A DNA stretch of 64,000 nt from the NCBI GenBank assembly GCA_016712885.1, contig JADJQF010000033.1:310001-374000 (forward strand), written 5' to 3'. Source of the stretch: Candidatus Flexicrinis proximus. GTDB lineage: Bacteria; Chloroflexota; Anaerolineae; Aggregatilineales; Phototrophicaceae. The stretch's first letter is position 1. Each line of letters begins with the position of its first letter. The notes under the pieces are model-generated. The model was not told the origin of the DNA. It was given only the letters and a program-made list of their open reading frames with translations, and did no database searches. Of this stretch, positions 34,616-44,702 are shown piece after piece. Both the position numbers and the translations under genes were made by a program.

Positions 34616-34789
34616 ATGGCTAAGACCAACGGTAAGCGCACGCTGTTAGATGATCTGATTGACGGCGCACGCGACATCATGGACTCGCTTGACCGCCTGA
34701 TCAATCCGGGAAAGCGTCCACGCCCCGTTCCCGTGCCCATCCCCGTGCGGCAGAACCCGCCGCGTCCCGAACCGCGCCGCCGCTACTAG
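34616..34789 (+). CDS. Small basic protein (57 aa)
   Basis: Starts MAKTNGKRTLLDDLIDGARD; the first ~33 residues predict one amphipathic helix, and the rest is a Pro/Arg-rich tail (PRPVPVPIPVRQNPPRPEPR). GAGGA lies about 10 nt before the ATG. It directly follows the tRNA terminator. No family recognised; a nucleic-acid- or membrane-associated role is only a guess from its charge. The clean frame, good ribosome-binding site and protein-like composition support it. Confidence 0.6.
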   Translation: MAKTNGKRTLLDDLIDGARDIMDSLDRLINPGKRPRPVPVPIPVRQNPPRPEPRRRY

Positions 34790-34873
34790 GCCTATTCTCA
34801 GTCCATCCAAACGGGCAGGGTGCAAGTCGTCCTGCCTTTTTGATTCTCCAGCCCGTTCCCACCCGGGATGCCG

Positions 34874-36541
34874 TCACCCCCCCAGCTCCATCAGCGTCAG
34901 TTCGACGGTCGACAGGTCGCGGTACGCGATGCGCGTGCCGTCGGCGTTGACCGACCAATCCCCGTTCATCACGGTGAACTGCGGCGTGTTCAGCTGCGTC
35001 TGCGCCCCGGTCGAGAGGTCGACGTGCAGCAGGGTATGGCTCGGCTGCGAGACGTCCATCGGGATCACATACAGTTCGTCACTGTCGCGCCAGCGCCAGC
35101 TCCCGAACCAGTCCAGCTTCACCGGCTGCGCGCCTTCCTCGGTACGCAGCGCGTACACGCCTGAATTGGCCGGGTCGGGCTGGTTAGTAGCATACAGCAG
35201 CACCCACTTCCCGCCGGGGCCGACATTGACGCCTCGGCTCCATGACCACATGCCCAGGATAAACCGGCGGTCGTCGCGCGTGTCGATCACGGAGTAGGTC
35301 GTGACGCGCTCCTCGCTCGGCAGCGTCACCAGCAGCCGCGCTCCGTCCAACCACTGCGCGTTCGCCCCGGGCGCCGAAAACACCGTCCGGATCAGCCCGC
35401 TTCCCAGTTCCGCGACCACGATATTGGCCGCCGCCCGCGGTTGGCCGGGGACGGTTGGCCGGGTATCGACCCACAGCAGCCGCGAGTTGTCGGTGCTGAA
35501 CGCTGGCAGCCTGCCGCCGGTGTTATAGCTGAACTCCACGCCATCCGCGACCCGCGTCAGCAGCGCGTTATCCCCGCTCAGCGTGATCCGCCACGCCCAA
35601 TCCGGCGATTTCTGCGTCGGCGGCGCCGACTCAAATGGCTGATCGAGCCGCGGGACATCCAGCGACCAGCCGACGACCTGTGCCCGCTGTTCCGGCGGCG
35701 CGTCGATGCTGTACAACGCGCCGGGATCGCTCGGATGCCAGAAATTCTGCCAGCAGCAGCGCGCGCTGCCGATCGTCCGCTGGCTCCACGCCGCGCCCGG
35801 ATCGAGCGGCGCCAGATCGCGGTCAGGCAGCGCGCTCGACGGCGCATTCTGGCCGCTGGGCGGCGGATAAACCAGGCTGTAGTCGTTCAGGCGCGCGCCG
35901 AAGAAACGCACGTCCGGCTGGTCGTCCAGCGACATCCAGCGCGTGGGGTTGTCCATATCGCCCTGGAACAGGCTCCCGCTGTAAGCGCCGACCAGCGCCA
36001 GCGCGTGCCAATTGGCGTCGATCCAGTCTACCGGGTTATAGGTGGCCTGGTAGTCCATCGAACGCACCTCGAAGTGCAGGTGCGGGCGCGAGAAGCACGT
36101 CGAGTCCGGATCGCCGCTGTAGCCGACCAGCTCGCCCTGGGTCACCGTCTGCCCCGGCGAGACCGGCGCCCGCCCGTTCAGGTGCCCGTACAGCGTCGTC
36201 ACATTGAGCGCGTCATGGCGCAAAATCAGGTTATGCGGCCCTGCGCCGAAGCCCAGGTCGTCCACAAACCCGACGACCCCATCCGCCACCGCCACCAGCG
36301 GCGTCCCGCACGGCATGCTCAGGTCGATGCCGAAGTGCAGCCCTTGGCCTGCACGGTACCACTCGTCGCCGAAGTTGTAGGCTCCCGGCGTGTTGCCATA
36401 AGCCTGCCCGAACAGCCATCCCGCCGGCCCGGCGGGAACCCCAACCGGCATAATCATCGGCTTGCCGAAGGACTGCGCGGTGCCGGGGGAGGCCTGAAAG
36501 GCCAGCAGTACGAGCATCACGATCAGCAGTTTGGGTCGCAT
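34874..36541 (-). CDS. Secreted M23 peptidase with beta-propeller-like C-terminus
   Basis: 555 aa. Signal peptide about 1-22. The M23 (LytM) domain is at about 60-180, with zinc ligands in LHFGIDLSMPCG and RPHLHFEVRS and the GHLNGRAPVSPGQTVTQGELVGYSG core. About residues 250-550 contain TolB-like beta-propeller repeats (TRVADGVEFSYNTGGRLPAFSTDNSRLLWVDTR, IAYRDLST). It could cut or only bind peptidoglycan cross-bridges. ATG at 36541 has AGGA at 9 nt; a frame start at 36568 was rejected. Confidence 0.88.
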   Translation of the reverse strand: MRPKLLIVMLVLLAFQASPGTAQSFGKPMIMPVGVPAGPAGWLFGQAYGNTPGAYNFGDEWYRAGQGLHFGIDLSMPCGTPLVAVADGVVGFVDDLGFGAGPHNLILRHDALNVTTLYGHLNGRAPVSPGQTVTQGELVGYSGDPDSTCFSRPHLHFEVRSMDYQATYNPVDWIDANWHALALVGAYSGSLFQGDMDNPTRWMSLDDQPDVRFFGARLNDYSLVYPPPSGQNAPSSALPDRDLAPLDPGAAWSQRTIGSARCCWQNFWHPSDPGALYSIDAPPEQRAQVVGWSLDVPRLDQPFESAPPTQKSPDWAWRITLSGDNALLTRVADGVEFSYNTGGRLPAFSTDNSRLLWVDTRPTVPGQPRAAANIVVAELGSGLIRTVFSAPGANAQWLDGARLLVTLPSEERVTTYSVIDTRDDRRFILGMWSWSRGVNVGPGGKWVLLYATNQPDPANSGVYALRTEEGAQPVKLDWFGSWRWRDSDELYVIPMDVSQPSHTLLHVDLSTGAQTQLNTPQFTVMNGDWSVNADGTRIAYRDLSTVELTLMELGG

Positions 36542-36762
36542 ATCCAGTTTCCTGATGTCAGTTTTCAAGGACGCTGCCGCTGGTTTCGCCGCATTCAGGG
36601 CGTCACCTCACGTCTGCGCAGTTTTGTACAAGGGTATACGACCAGAATTATACGGATGTGCATGAGTATTCGGTGATGTTCGCCGCCTGCCGGTATGACA
36701 AGCGGCGGTTGAATTGGTTACTATCTCCTCAATGGGTCTACCGTAAGGATTGGGGATAATCG

Positions 36763-38190
36763 ATGTCAGACCAGAACGCCGTACTCACGCAGCTTACTGC
36801 GACTGCCGCCCGCCTTGCCGAAAGCGCGGGGCTATCCAGCGCGGCCGATGCACTCGCCGGCCTCGGCCGTCAGGCAGAAAACCTGCGTAAACACGCCCAG
36901 GAACTCCAGTCGAAAGGCTATGCAGCTTCCGGCCCGCTTGGCGCCGCGATCACTGCGCTCACCGGCCTGGCCGACAAAGCCGGTACCCTGGGCGGCGCTA
37001 GGCTTAACGCCTATCGCGGCGCGCTGAACGACGAAGCCGCCGCCCTCAGCGCTGCTGTCACGTCGGCGGGCAGCGCGGACGAAGCCGCCGTCGCCGCGTT
37101 CAATACGGCCGCTTCCGCCCTTGAGGCGCAGGTCAGGCACGCGCAGTCCGACCTCGACGCCCTCACCGCCCCGCTCAACAAGGCCTTTTATGACTTCGAC
37201 CGCCACCTCAGCCTCATCGCGCTTGCGGCCGAGGCCTGGTCGGAATTCAGCGGCCAGCGCGGCGCCGGCGAGTCGGTCGTGATCGCTGCCGAAGCCGAGT
37301 GGGTGGGTGGCAAAGGCCGCGACGAAGCCCCCGATGGCATCCTCTACCTGACCAACAGCCGCCTGATCTTCGAACAGAAGGAAAAGGTCGGCAAGACCCT
37401 CGGCTTCTTCGGCGGCAAGAAAGTCCAGGAGGTCGAATGGGCCTTCGATCTGCCAGCCATCAGCGCAGTGCGCGCCAAAAACGCGGGTCTGCTGGGCGGC
37501 AAGGACATGCTGTATGTCGAGCATGGCGGCCAGGAATACACCATTGAGGTTAAAGGCCGCGCCACCAATGACGACTGGGCAGGCTATATCGAGCGTGCTA
37601 AATCCGGTGCATTCATCGCCGCCGCACCGGAAATCGCCCTGCCGGAGGCCTCCGAGGAGGCGCAGGTACTCGCCCGTATCGAACGCGAGCGCGCCGAACG
37701 CGCCAACGCCCGTCTCGCCCAGAAAGCCGCCGCCGATGCCCGAACTGCGCAGCAGCGCGTCCAGCAGGATCAGACCCGCCAGGCCCTAGGCTCGATGGCG
37801 GCCGCTGCCTCGATCTTCGGCAAGAAAGACGCGGCTGGCGACGATCCCGTCAAAGACGACGACGCTGGCGCGAAGCCCGGATTATCCGGTCTCGCCAGCG
37901 CCTTAAAGAAAGCCTCCGCACCGGAAGAACCTGCCGCGCCAGTCAAAAACGACGACGGTGCGAAGCCCGGTCTGTCCGGCCTTGCCAGCGCCTTCAAGAA
38001 GGCCGCTGTGCCGGACGAACCCGCCGCGCCAGCCAAAGACGACGACGACGGTGCGAAGCCCGGTCTGTCCGGCCTCGCCAGCGCCTTCAAGAAGGCCGCC
38101 GCGCCGGACGAACCCGCGTCACCCGACAAGGGGGGCGAAAAGGGGCAGCAGTCCGGCGGTCCAAAAGGCGGGAATGTCGGGCAGGGGTGA
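36763..38190 (+). CDS. GRAM/PH-like domain protein with C-terminal 31-residue repeats
   Basis: 475 aa, cytoplasmic (no signal). Residues 1-150 are Ala-rich and helical. About 165-285 resemble a bacterial PH/GRAM-like domain (GILYLTNSRLIFEQKEKVGKTLGFF, VQEVEWAFDLPAISAVR). A charged helix follows (about 300-345), then three near-identical repeats of the form DDGAKPGLSGLASAFKKAAAPDEP (about 365-455), encoded by DNA repeats of 90-93 nt at about 37855-38130. Its role is unknown; the repeat number may vary between strains. Confidence 0.75.
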   Translation: MSDQNAVLTQLTATAARLAESAGLSSAADALAGLGRQAENLRKHAQELQSKGYAASGPLGAAITALTGLADKAGTLGGARLNAYRGALNDEAAALSAAVTSAGSADEAAVAAFNTAASALEAQVRHAQSDLDALTAPLNKAFYDFDRHLSLIALAAEAWSEFSGQRGAGESVVIAAEAEWVGGKGRDEAPDGILYLTNSRLIFEQKEKVGKTLGFFGGKKVQEVEWAFDLPAISAVRAKNAGLLGGKDMLYVEHGGQEYTIEVKGRATNDDWAGYIERAKSGAFIAAAPEIALPEASEEAQVLARIERERAERANARLAQKAAADARTAQQRVQQDQTRQALGSMAAAASIFGKKDAAGDDPVKDDDAGAKPGLSGLASALKKASAPEEPAAPVKNDDGAKPGLSGLASAFKKAAVPDEPAAPAKDDDDGAKPGLSGLASAFKKAAAPDEPASPDKGGEKGQQSGGPKGGNVGQG

Positions 38191-38210
38191 GGCAGCTATG
38201 AACTAAGTTC

Positions 38211-38330
38211 GTGGAGGCGCCGCCTCCACACCTCTGCGAGGGACTTGCGCCCCTCGACCCCTTATCCGCGATTTTGTGGCATGAACGCCACAAAATCGCT
38301 GTGGGAAGTGCAGGAGTTTGCATCCCTGCA
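38211..38330 (-). repeat. Five-hairpin repeat R10 (head-to-head with R11)
   Basis: H5 GTGGAGGC/GCCTCCAC, H4 GAGGG/CCCTC, H3 at 38268-38299 with arms GCGATTTTGTGGC and GCCACAAAATCGC. It runs straight into the H2 hairpin (GCAGGAG..CCCTGC) that also belongs to R11. Confidence 0.85.
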
Positions 38331-38446
38331 CCCTTCATTTGCCATTGGCTTCGCCTGCGAAGCCAATGGCTATGCGGGAGTCCAGAGGGGCCAAGCCCTT
38401 TGGTGGTGGTGAGGAGGCGGAGCCTCTGCAAGACCCATCCATAACG
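38309..38446 (+). repeat. Five-hairpin repeat R11 (shares H2 with R10)
   Basis: H2, H3 at 38341-38370 with arms GCCATTGGCTTCGC and GCGAAGCCAATGGC, H4 AGAGGGG/CCCTTTGG-like, H5 GGAGGC/GCCTC. Its right end carries ATCCATAAC (38437-38445), the inverted form of the GTTATGGAT left terminus of other copies. Confidence 0.85.
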
Positions 38447-38455
38447 GATGCGAAT

Positions 38456-39305
38456 CTACGTGTACGGCTCTTTTTCGCGCATCAGCTCGCGGGCGTACCA
38501 TGTATTGAACGCGCGCGGGGTGAGCCGCCCGATCAGCGCCATGATCTTGTTGAACAGGCCGGGGATCCGGTGGGGTTTGCCGCTGAATGCCGCCCGCAGC
38601 ACCGCCCGCACCACCGCCTCCGGCTGATGATAATAGGCCAGCTCGCGCCAGCGCCGCTGACGCATCCCCGCGGCCACGAACATCTGCGTCTGCACCAGGC
38701 CGGGGCAAGCTGTGGTGAACGTCACGTTCGAGTCGCGCATCTCGTAGGCGATGGCTTCCGTCAGGCTCAGGATAAACGCTTTCGATCCTCCGTAGACCGC
38801 GTGGTACGGGATCGGGAAGAATCCCCCCAGCGACGACATATTGATCAGGGTTCCGCCGCCGTTGGCTTGCATGTGCCGCGCAAAATGCTTGGTAAGCGCC
38901 GCCGTCGCCATGACGTTCAGGTTGATGAGCGACTTCAGCCGGTCCCATTCCTGGGTGATGAAGCGGCCGGTGACGTCGATTCCGGCATCGTTGACCGCCA
39001 CTTTCAGCGTCAGCCCTTCGGCGTTGACCCGCGCCATCAGCGCGTCCGGCGCGGCGCTTTCCGACAGATCGAATGGGTAGACCCGTGTCTCGACGCCGTA
39101 CTGCTGGCGCAGGCGTTCCGCGCCCTCGCGAAGTTTCTCCTCGCGCCGCGCCACCAGGATTAGGTTATAGCCTTTGGCGGCAAGCTGGCGCGCGAACTCC
39201 GCGCCAAGCCCGCTCGACGCTCCGGTTACCAGGGACCAGCCTTGTGGTTTCAGTTGCGGACTCTCTACTCTTCTGCGCGCGGCGCGTCCCTGCGCTGCGA
39301 TTCCC

Positions 39306-39319
<14 letters not shown>
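38456..39319 (-). CDS. Short-chain dehydrogenase/reductase
   Basis: 287 aa. TGASSGLGAEFARQLA is the NAD(P)-binding glycine motif; NDAG (NNAG variant), MSSLGGF and YGGSKAF provide the usual Asn, Ser and Tyr-x3-Lys catalytic set. Substrate unknown; layout resembles SDRs annotated as lipid- or keto-acyl reductases. GTG start. The gene begins within the last 14 nt of the membrane gene upstream (39306). Confidence 0.9.
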
Positions 39320-40150
<831 letters not shown>

Positions 40151-40237
40151 CTCCGGTTAAGTGGGCCGCCGAACCACCAAGGCGACACCACCACAGCCGG
40201 AAGCGACACGGCACATTCGGACCTCCCCATATCTTAT

Positions 40238-41114
40238 CTATATGCGGCCGCAATTGCCCCGCGGGCCGAAACGGTAAGCCATAAGATACTGCCCACGATA
40301 TGAGCCTCCGCACCATCCAGCGTAGCTCCGTCCAGACCTTTCGAGCGCGTCTTCTAGCTCGTCTGCGACGGCTGACATTGTCGGGTTTGATACGTCGAGA
40401 ATCATCCATATTGTGCCGCCGCCCCATCCGGCGATGATGCGGTCCATCGCCTCCGCCGAAAGGTTGAGCCACTCTGCGCCGATTTGAAGGGTTGGCGACA
40501 AACGGCCCTGCGCCTCCAAATACCCCAGTATTGAGTCGTCGGAGTAAACCCCAATGGTCAAGTCGTCTGGAGGAGGATCTTGCTCGAAATATTCGAACGA
40601 CCTCTTCGAGCGTGATGTCGTTAGAATAAATACTTACTGGGCTATACAGATTAAGGGCGAGGTAACCGGTCAGCAGCAGCGCGAGGAAAGGAACGACGGG
40701 GCGAAAACGGCGGAGACTTCTACATATGAGGGCCGCGCCCGGTAACGCGAGCAGGGGAACGCCAATACAGACGGTGGCGCGCAATTCGCCGGTCAGCATG
40801 GTCAGGAGGTCCAGCGCAATTGCCGGCACGATTTCGAATGGAGAAGCCCGACCAAGCATACTGCCAAAGTTCCGCAGAATAACACCGACCACATCACCGG
40901 GAGTATTCTGTGTGATCATTTCGGGGTCGCGCACAATCCAGATGAAATGCGCGGTGACAGGTGTCACGTCCCAGTCGGAAATTTCATGGCTGAAATATTT
41001 CTCGACAACAATGAACATCCAGAATGTAAGGATCAATCCGAAAAGGACAAGCAGCGGCACGTGAACGCGGGTTCGCGGTCTTTGTTTGGATGACAGTGAG
41101 ACAAATTTTCGCAT
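40238..41114 (-). pseudogene. Frameshifted membrane protein, paralogue of the 39306 gene
   Basis: The N-terminal part (from ATG 41114) has MRKFVSL..., two membrane helices and ends in frame at EEVVRIF. The C-terminal part is in another frame: TIGVYSDDSILGYLEAQ ... GTIWMILDVSNP ... FGPRGNCGRI, ending at 40238. Deleting one T from ATATTTCGAGC (about 40588-40590) would give continuous coding IFEQDPPPDDLTIGV. Whether the shift is real or a sequencing error near the poly-G artefact is unresolved. Function unknown. Confidence 0.65.
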
Positions 41115-41159
41115 CGCGGTGATTTGCCAGCCCCCTGTTCGCGGCCCTCCAACGCCCTG

Positions 41160-41759
41160 TTACTTCACCGGCACGGGCGGCGCGACATACATCCACCAGT
41201 ACTCCTCGCGCGGGTAGGCCTCTTCAAGTTCGGCGTTCCACGCGAATTCGGCCGGCTCGACGTAGCGGCGCAGCGCGGCATCTGCCGCCTTGGCCTTGCG
41301 CTTGAGGTCGGAGACGTCCTCGCCGATCTCCGCCAGCGCGTGAATCGCTTCCTCGGCAATCGTCCGGCGCAGCACCTCCGGCCCGTAGACCTTCGAGGCC
41401 AGCTTTGGGTCGGACTGTGCTTCTTCGAAGAACGGCCGCATCGCATCTATCCGCGACTTCACCTCGCGTTCGAGCTTGGCCTTATAGTGCGCGTACCACT
41501 GCTTGCGCACGGCCTCCTGCTTCTTGCGGACCGCTTCGAGTTGCAAGCGCTGCTCGGCGCTCAGTTTGTGTTCGAGTACGCTCAACCGGCGCAGCCGCAT
41601 CGCCAGCGACCCCGCCGTCAGCGCGGGCATCCGGCCGCCGGTAAAGAACCCGCCGCCCACCGACCCGTAAAGCTGATCGCCCTGAACGTAGCTTTCAAGG
41701 TTATCCGCGAACGCCTGCGCCTCGCGCAGATCCTGGGCCAATGTGTAGTCTTTAGACAT
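41160..41759 (-). CDS. Hypothetical coiled-coil protein (199 aa)
   Basis: No known domain. Begins MSKDYTLAQDL, with a central Lys/Arg/Glu-rich helical stretch (about residues 75-175: LSAEQRLQLEAVRKKQEAVRKQWYAHYKAKLE) that predicts coiled coil, and a C-terminal EEAYPREEYWWMYVAPPVPVK. The start at 41759 was preferred; six codons upstream are in frame. Divergent from rsmA. Confidence 0.75.
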   Translation of the reverse strand: MSKDYTLAQDLREAQAFADNLESYVQGDQLYGSVGGGFFTGGRMPALTAGSLAMRLRRLSVLEHKLSAEQRLQLEAVRKKQEAVRKQWYAHYKAKLEREVKSRIDAMRPFFEEAQSDPKLASKVYGPEVLRRTIAEEAIHALAEIGEDVSDLKRKAKAADAALRRYVEPAEFAWNAELEEAYPREEYWWMYVAPPVPVK

Positions 41760-41875
41760 GGCGCTGCCTCCTGTCACTATCCCTCAATTGTACCATCCCC
41801 GCTGATTGGGGGGACGGGTCAACTGCGGCTATGGCATAATACATACATTGATCACTACCCCCGGATTTCTGTGCC

Positions 41876-42715
41876 ATGAACCCCAGGACGCTTCTTGATA
41901 AGCACGATCTCCAGCCGAAAAAGAGCCTGGGACAGAACTTCTTGCACGACCCGCACACCCTTGAGAAGATTGTGGCCATCGCCGAGGTGCAGCTCACCGA
42001 CAGCGTGCTGGAAGTCGGGCCGGGGACCGGCCTGCTCACCGCCCAGCTTGTCCGCGCCGCGCGTGAGGTGGTCGCCGTCGAACTGGACACCCGCTTCCAG
42101 CCGATTCTGGAGCCGATGTTCGACCAGACCCCCAATATCAGGTTCATTTGGGACGATATCCTCAACGTTGACCCGGACGCCCTGTTCCCTGGCCGCGACT
42201 ATATCGTCGTCGCCAACGTACCCTATTACATCACCAGCGCCATCCTCAAGCATCTGCTTGAACGCGAGCGCCGGCCCCGCCGCCTGATCCTGACCATCCA
42301 GCACGAGGTCGCCGAGCGAGTCTGCGCCCGGCCGCCGGATATGAGCCTGCTGGCGGTTGGGGTGCAGTTCTTTGGCCGGCCGCACATCGCCGGCAAGCTA
42401 AACCCGGCGGTCTTCTGGCCGCGCCCGGAAGTCGACAGCGCGCTCCTGCGTATCGACACGTATCCGGCGCCGCCCGTGGACGTGCCGGACGTCAAAATCT
42501 TCTTCAGGATGGCGCGCGCCGGCTTCGGCCAGAAGCGCAAGCAGTTGAGGAATTCGCTTGGCGCCGGGCTGCAGCTCAAGGCGGATGCGTTGGCGGCAAT
42601 CAGCGCGGCCAGCGGCGTGGATCTCACCCGCCGCGCCGAGACCCTGACGCTTGAGGAATGGGCAGCCCTGACCCGCGCGTTTGTCGCCCAATCGGGCGTC
42701 AGCGACCGGGAATAG
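41876..42715 (+). CDS. rsmA: 16S rRNA dimethyladenosine transferase
   Basis: 279-aa KsgA/RsmA, which dimethylates two adjacent adenines near the 3' end of 16S rRNA using SAM. Motifs: KSLGQNFLHDPHTLEKIV (rRNA/SAM), VLEVGPGTGLLTAQL (SAM loop), VVAVELDTRF and NVPYYIT (NxPY catalytic). The length and C-terminal KRKQLRNSLGAGL fit the family. It starts at the first ATG; the ribosome-binding site is weak. Confidence 0.97.
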   Translation: MNPRTLLDKHDLQPKKSLGQNFLHDPHTLEKIVAIAEVQLTDSVLEVGPGTGLLTAQLVRAAREVVAVELDTRFQPILEPMFDQTPNIRFIWDDILNVDPDALFPGRDYIVVANVPYYITSAILKHLLERERRPRRLILTIQHEVAERVCARPPDMSLLAVGVQFFGRPHIAGKLNPAVFWPRPEVDSALLRIDTYPAPPVDVPDVKIFFRMARAGFGQKRKQLRNSLGAGLQLKADALAAISAASGVDLTRRAETLTLEEWAALTRAFVAQSGVSDRE

Positions 42716-42893
42716 CGGAGTATAATTGGCGTGAGTCCTGTAAGTCTGGGTGGAGTTGTTCAGGGCGATGGGGCTGTCTTCACCGGGAATCGTCGGCCCT
42801 GCGGCCTCGCGCCATGTTCACGGCCTGGGGCAGGGTAGTGGTATTTTGCGGAAAACGGGCGCCAGCGCCCACCAGTGAATAAAGGCATGTTTG

Positions 42894-43631
42894 ATGCGGA
42901 TTAAACGGCGCGATCAACTCTGGCTGGCAATCATCGGCGTTTTGGCCACGATCGCTTTCTTAGGCGCAAGTCCAAGTGTCGAATTTGTGGTGCGGGCGGC
43001 CGCGCTGCTGGCGTTTGCGGCGGCCCTGGGCCTGGTAGTCGCCCGGCCCAGCTTCGAGCAGATGCGAAATCGTGTCGCCTCGGCCACGGCCCGGCCGGCC
43101 GGTACGCCGGCGGCTCAGGAAGCCGTACAGCGCGCCCGCGCCCGCGGCGAAGTGCCTTCGGTCGACATCGAACTCTCCGACATCGGCCTGATCGCCTCGG
43201 AGACGTCTGAAGATGGCGTCACCTTCCGCCGCACCCGCGAAGTCTCCAACGCTGACGACGGCGTGCGCCCCTATGTGCAGCTCAAAGCCGGGACGCTCAA
43301 CGCCGAGCGCCGTGCCCTGCTGCGTTATGAATTGGTCGACCCGACCGGCGAGGTCGCCTTCGTCCACGAGGAAAAGGTCTACCTTCAACTGGGCGAGAAC
43401 ACCCTCCATCCTGACCAACACCTTGCCCTGGCCGGCTCGCTGCCGCCCAACAAGCTCGGCCGCTGGGATTTGCACACCTTTCTGGATGGCCGCATGCTGG
43501 GCATGCTCACCTTTACCGTTACCCCCACTGACGACGAGCGCCGCGCGCGCTTGTCCGGTCAGCGCGATAATCCCGCCAGCTTTGAAGACTTGCTGCGCCG
43601 TGGCGAGTCGCGGAAGGATGACCGCCGATGA
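42894..43631 (+). CDS. Membrane-anchored beta-domain protein (245 aa), paralogue of next gene
   Basis: Two N-terminal hydrophobic segments (about 8-25 and 30-50), a basic/Ala-rich linker, and a C-terminal beta-sandwich-like domain (about 110-230: RALLRYELVDPTGEVAFVHEEKVYLQL ... FLDGRMLGMLTFTV). The same order recurs in the next gene, which overlaps by 4 nt (ATGA). ATG at 42894 has AAAGG upstream; a TTG one codon earlier is possible. Function unknown. Confidence 0.75.
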   Translation: MRIKRRDQLWLAIIGVLATIAFLGASPSVEFVVRAAALLAFAAALGLVVARPSFEQMRNRVASATARPAGTPAAQEAVQRARARGEVPSVDIELSDIGLIASETSEDGVTFRRTREVSNADDGVRPYVQLKAGTLNAERRALLRYELVDPTGEVAFVHEEKVYLQLGENTLHPDQHLALAGSLPPNKLGRWDLHTFLDGRMLGMLTFTVTPTDDERRARLSGQRDNPASFEDLLRRGESRKDDRR

Positions 43632-44590
43632 ACGTCAAAGTAACCCGTGAAGCCGCCGTTCTGCTGCTGGTTTTCGGCATCATCATGTTCGCTAACCCCA
43701 GCCTGTGGTGGCTGATCTTCCCGGTGGGCGCCATGATTACCAATAGCATGCGCAGCCAGAGCGGGGAACCCTCGCGCAATCAGGCCCGCCGCGAACGGCG
43801 GATGTCTGAGGAGGAGCGCCGTGCCGAGCGCCGCGCCCAGCGTCCCGCCGTCCCGGCCCGCAGCGTAGGCGAAGAAATGCGCCGCCAGCGCCAGTCCCCG
43901 CCTTCTCCCGGACGCGCTGTGCCCGCCTATAACAACCCGACCCTGACGTCCCGCGCCGCGCCTGTCAGCCGTTCCGCCGCGCCTGCCGCCGCCAAACGCG
44001 ACTCCGCGCCCCTCAGCCATGCCGTCGAAGCGGTCGAGGCCGCCGGCCATTCGCCGCAAGATCTGGCCCTGCTCCCGGTCGATATTGGCTTCATCACCTA
44101 TAAAGGCGCCGACCGTCCGGTCGTCCACCGCGAAGCCCCCATCCCCGACACTGTCGATTTTATCCAGCCCTATGTCGAGCTGTATCTTGAACGCGCCGCC
44201 GCCGGCACCCTGCGCTTCGAGATCGTCGACAGCGCCGGCGAGGTGCATTACGTCCGCGAGGAGCGCCGCCAGCTCAAGGCGGGACGCTCGCCGGTTATCC
44301 CGTCCACGCGCATGCCGGTCGGCGACTTCCTGTATACCGACACCGGCTGGTCGCTCCGGGTCTATGCGGCCAATACGCTGATTGCCGAGCACCAGTTCGG
44401 CTGGGTTGATCCGGACAGCGGCACCGCCTTGCGTGAGCATCTGGCCGAAGACGGCGAACTGAGCGCCGACCTGGAAATGCTGGTGGAGGACGCCCGCTTG
44501 CAGCCCATGTCGCTGGACGAACTGTTGAGCAGCGATGAGGCCGTCCCCGTCCCTGCCCAGGCGCAATCACAGGCGCAGGCTCGCCGCTAA
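43628..44590 (+). CDS. Membrane-anchored beta-domain protein (320 aa), paralogue of previous gene
   Basis: An N-terminal hydrophobic stretch (about 8-38), a long Arg/Ala/Pro-rich linker (about 45-140), and a C-terminal domain aligned with that of the upstream gene (LRFEIVDSAGEVHYVREERRQLKAG ... WSLRVYAANTLIAEHQFGW). Ends with Gln/Ala repeats (PAQAQSQAQARR). The two genes are translationally coupled and probably make interacting envelope proteins. Confidence 0.75.
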   Translation: MNVKVTREAAVLLLVFGIIMFANPSLWWLIFPVGAMITNSMRSQSGEPSRNQARRERRMSEEERRAERRAQRPAVPARSVGEEMRRQRQSPPSPGRAVPAYNNPTLTSRAAPVSRSAAPAAAKRDSAPLSHAVEAVEAAGHSPQDLALLPVDIGFITYKGADRPVVHREAPIPDTVDFIQPYVELYLERAAAGTLRFEIVDSAGEVHYVREERRQLKAGRSPVIPSTRMPVGDFLYTDTGWSLRVYAANTLIAEHQFGWVDPDSGTALREHLAEDGELSADLEMLVEDARLQPMSLDELLSSDEAVPVPAQAQSQAQARR

Positions 44591-44702
44591 AACGGCCGCT
44601 GCCGCGCATTGTCCGCTGGAGTACGATCTGCCCGACCCGGCTTCACATGCGCCCGTCGTGCGGTAGAATGGCGGTTCTGCGCCGCGCATTCAAGGCCGCG
44701 TC

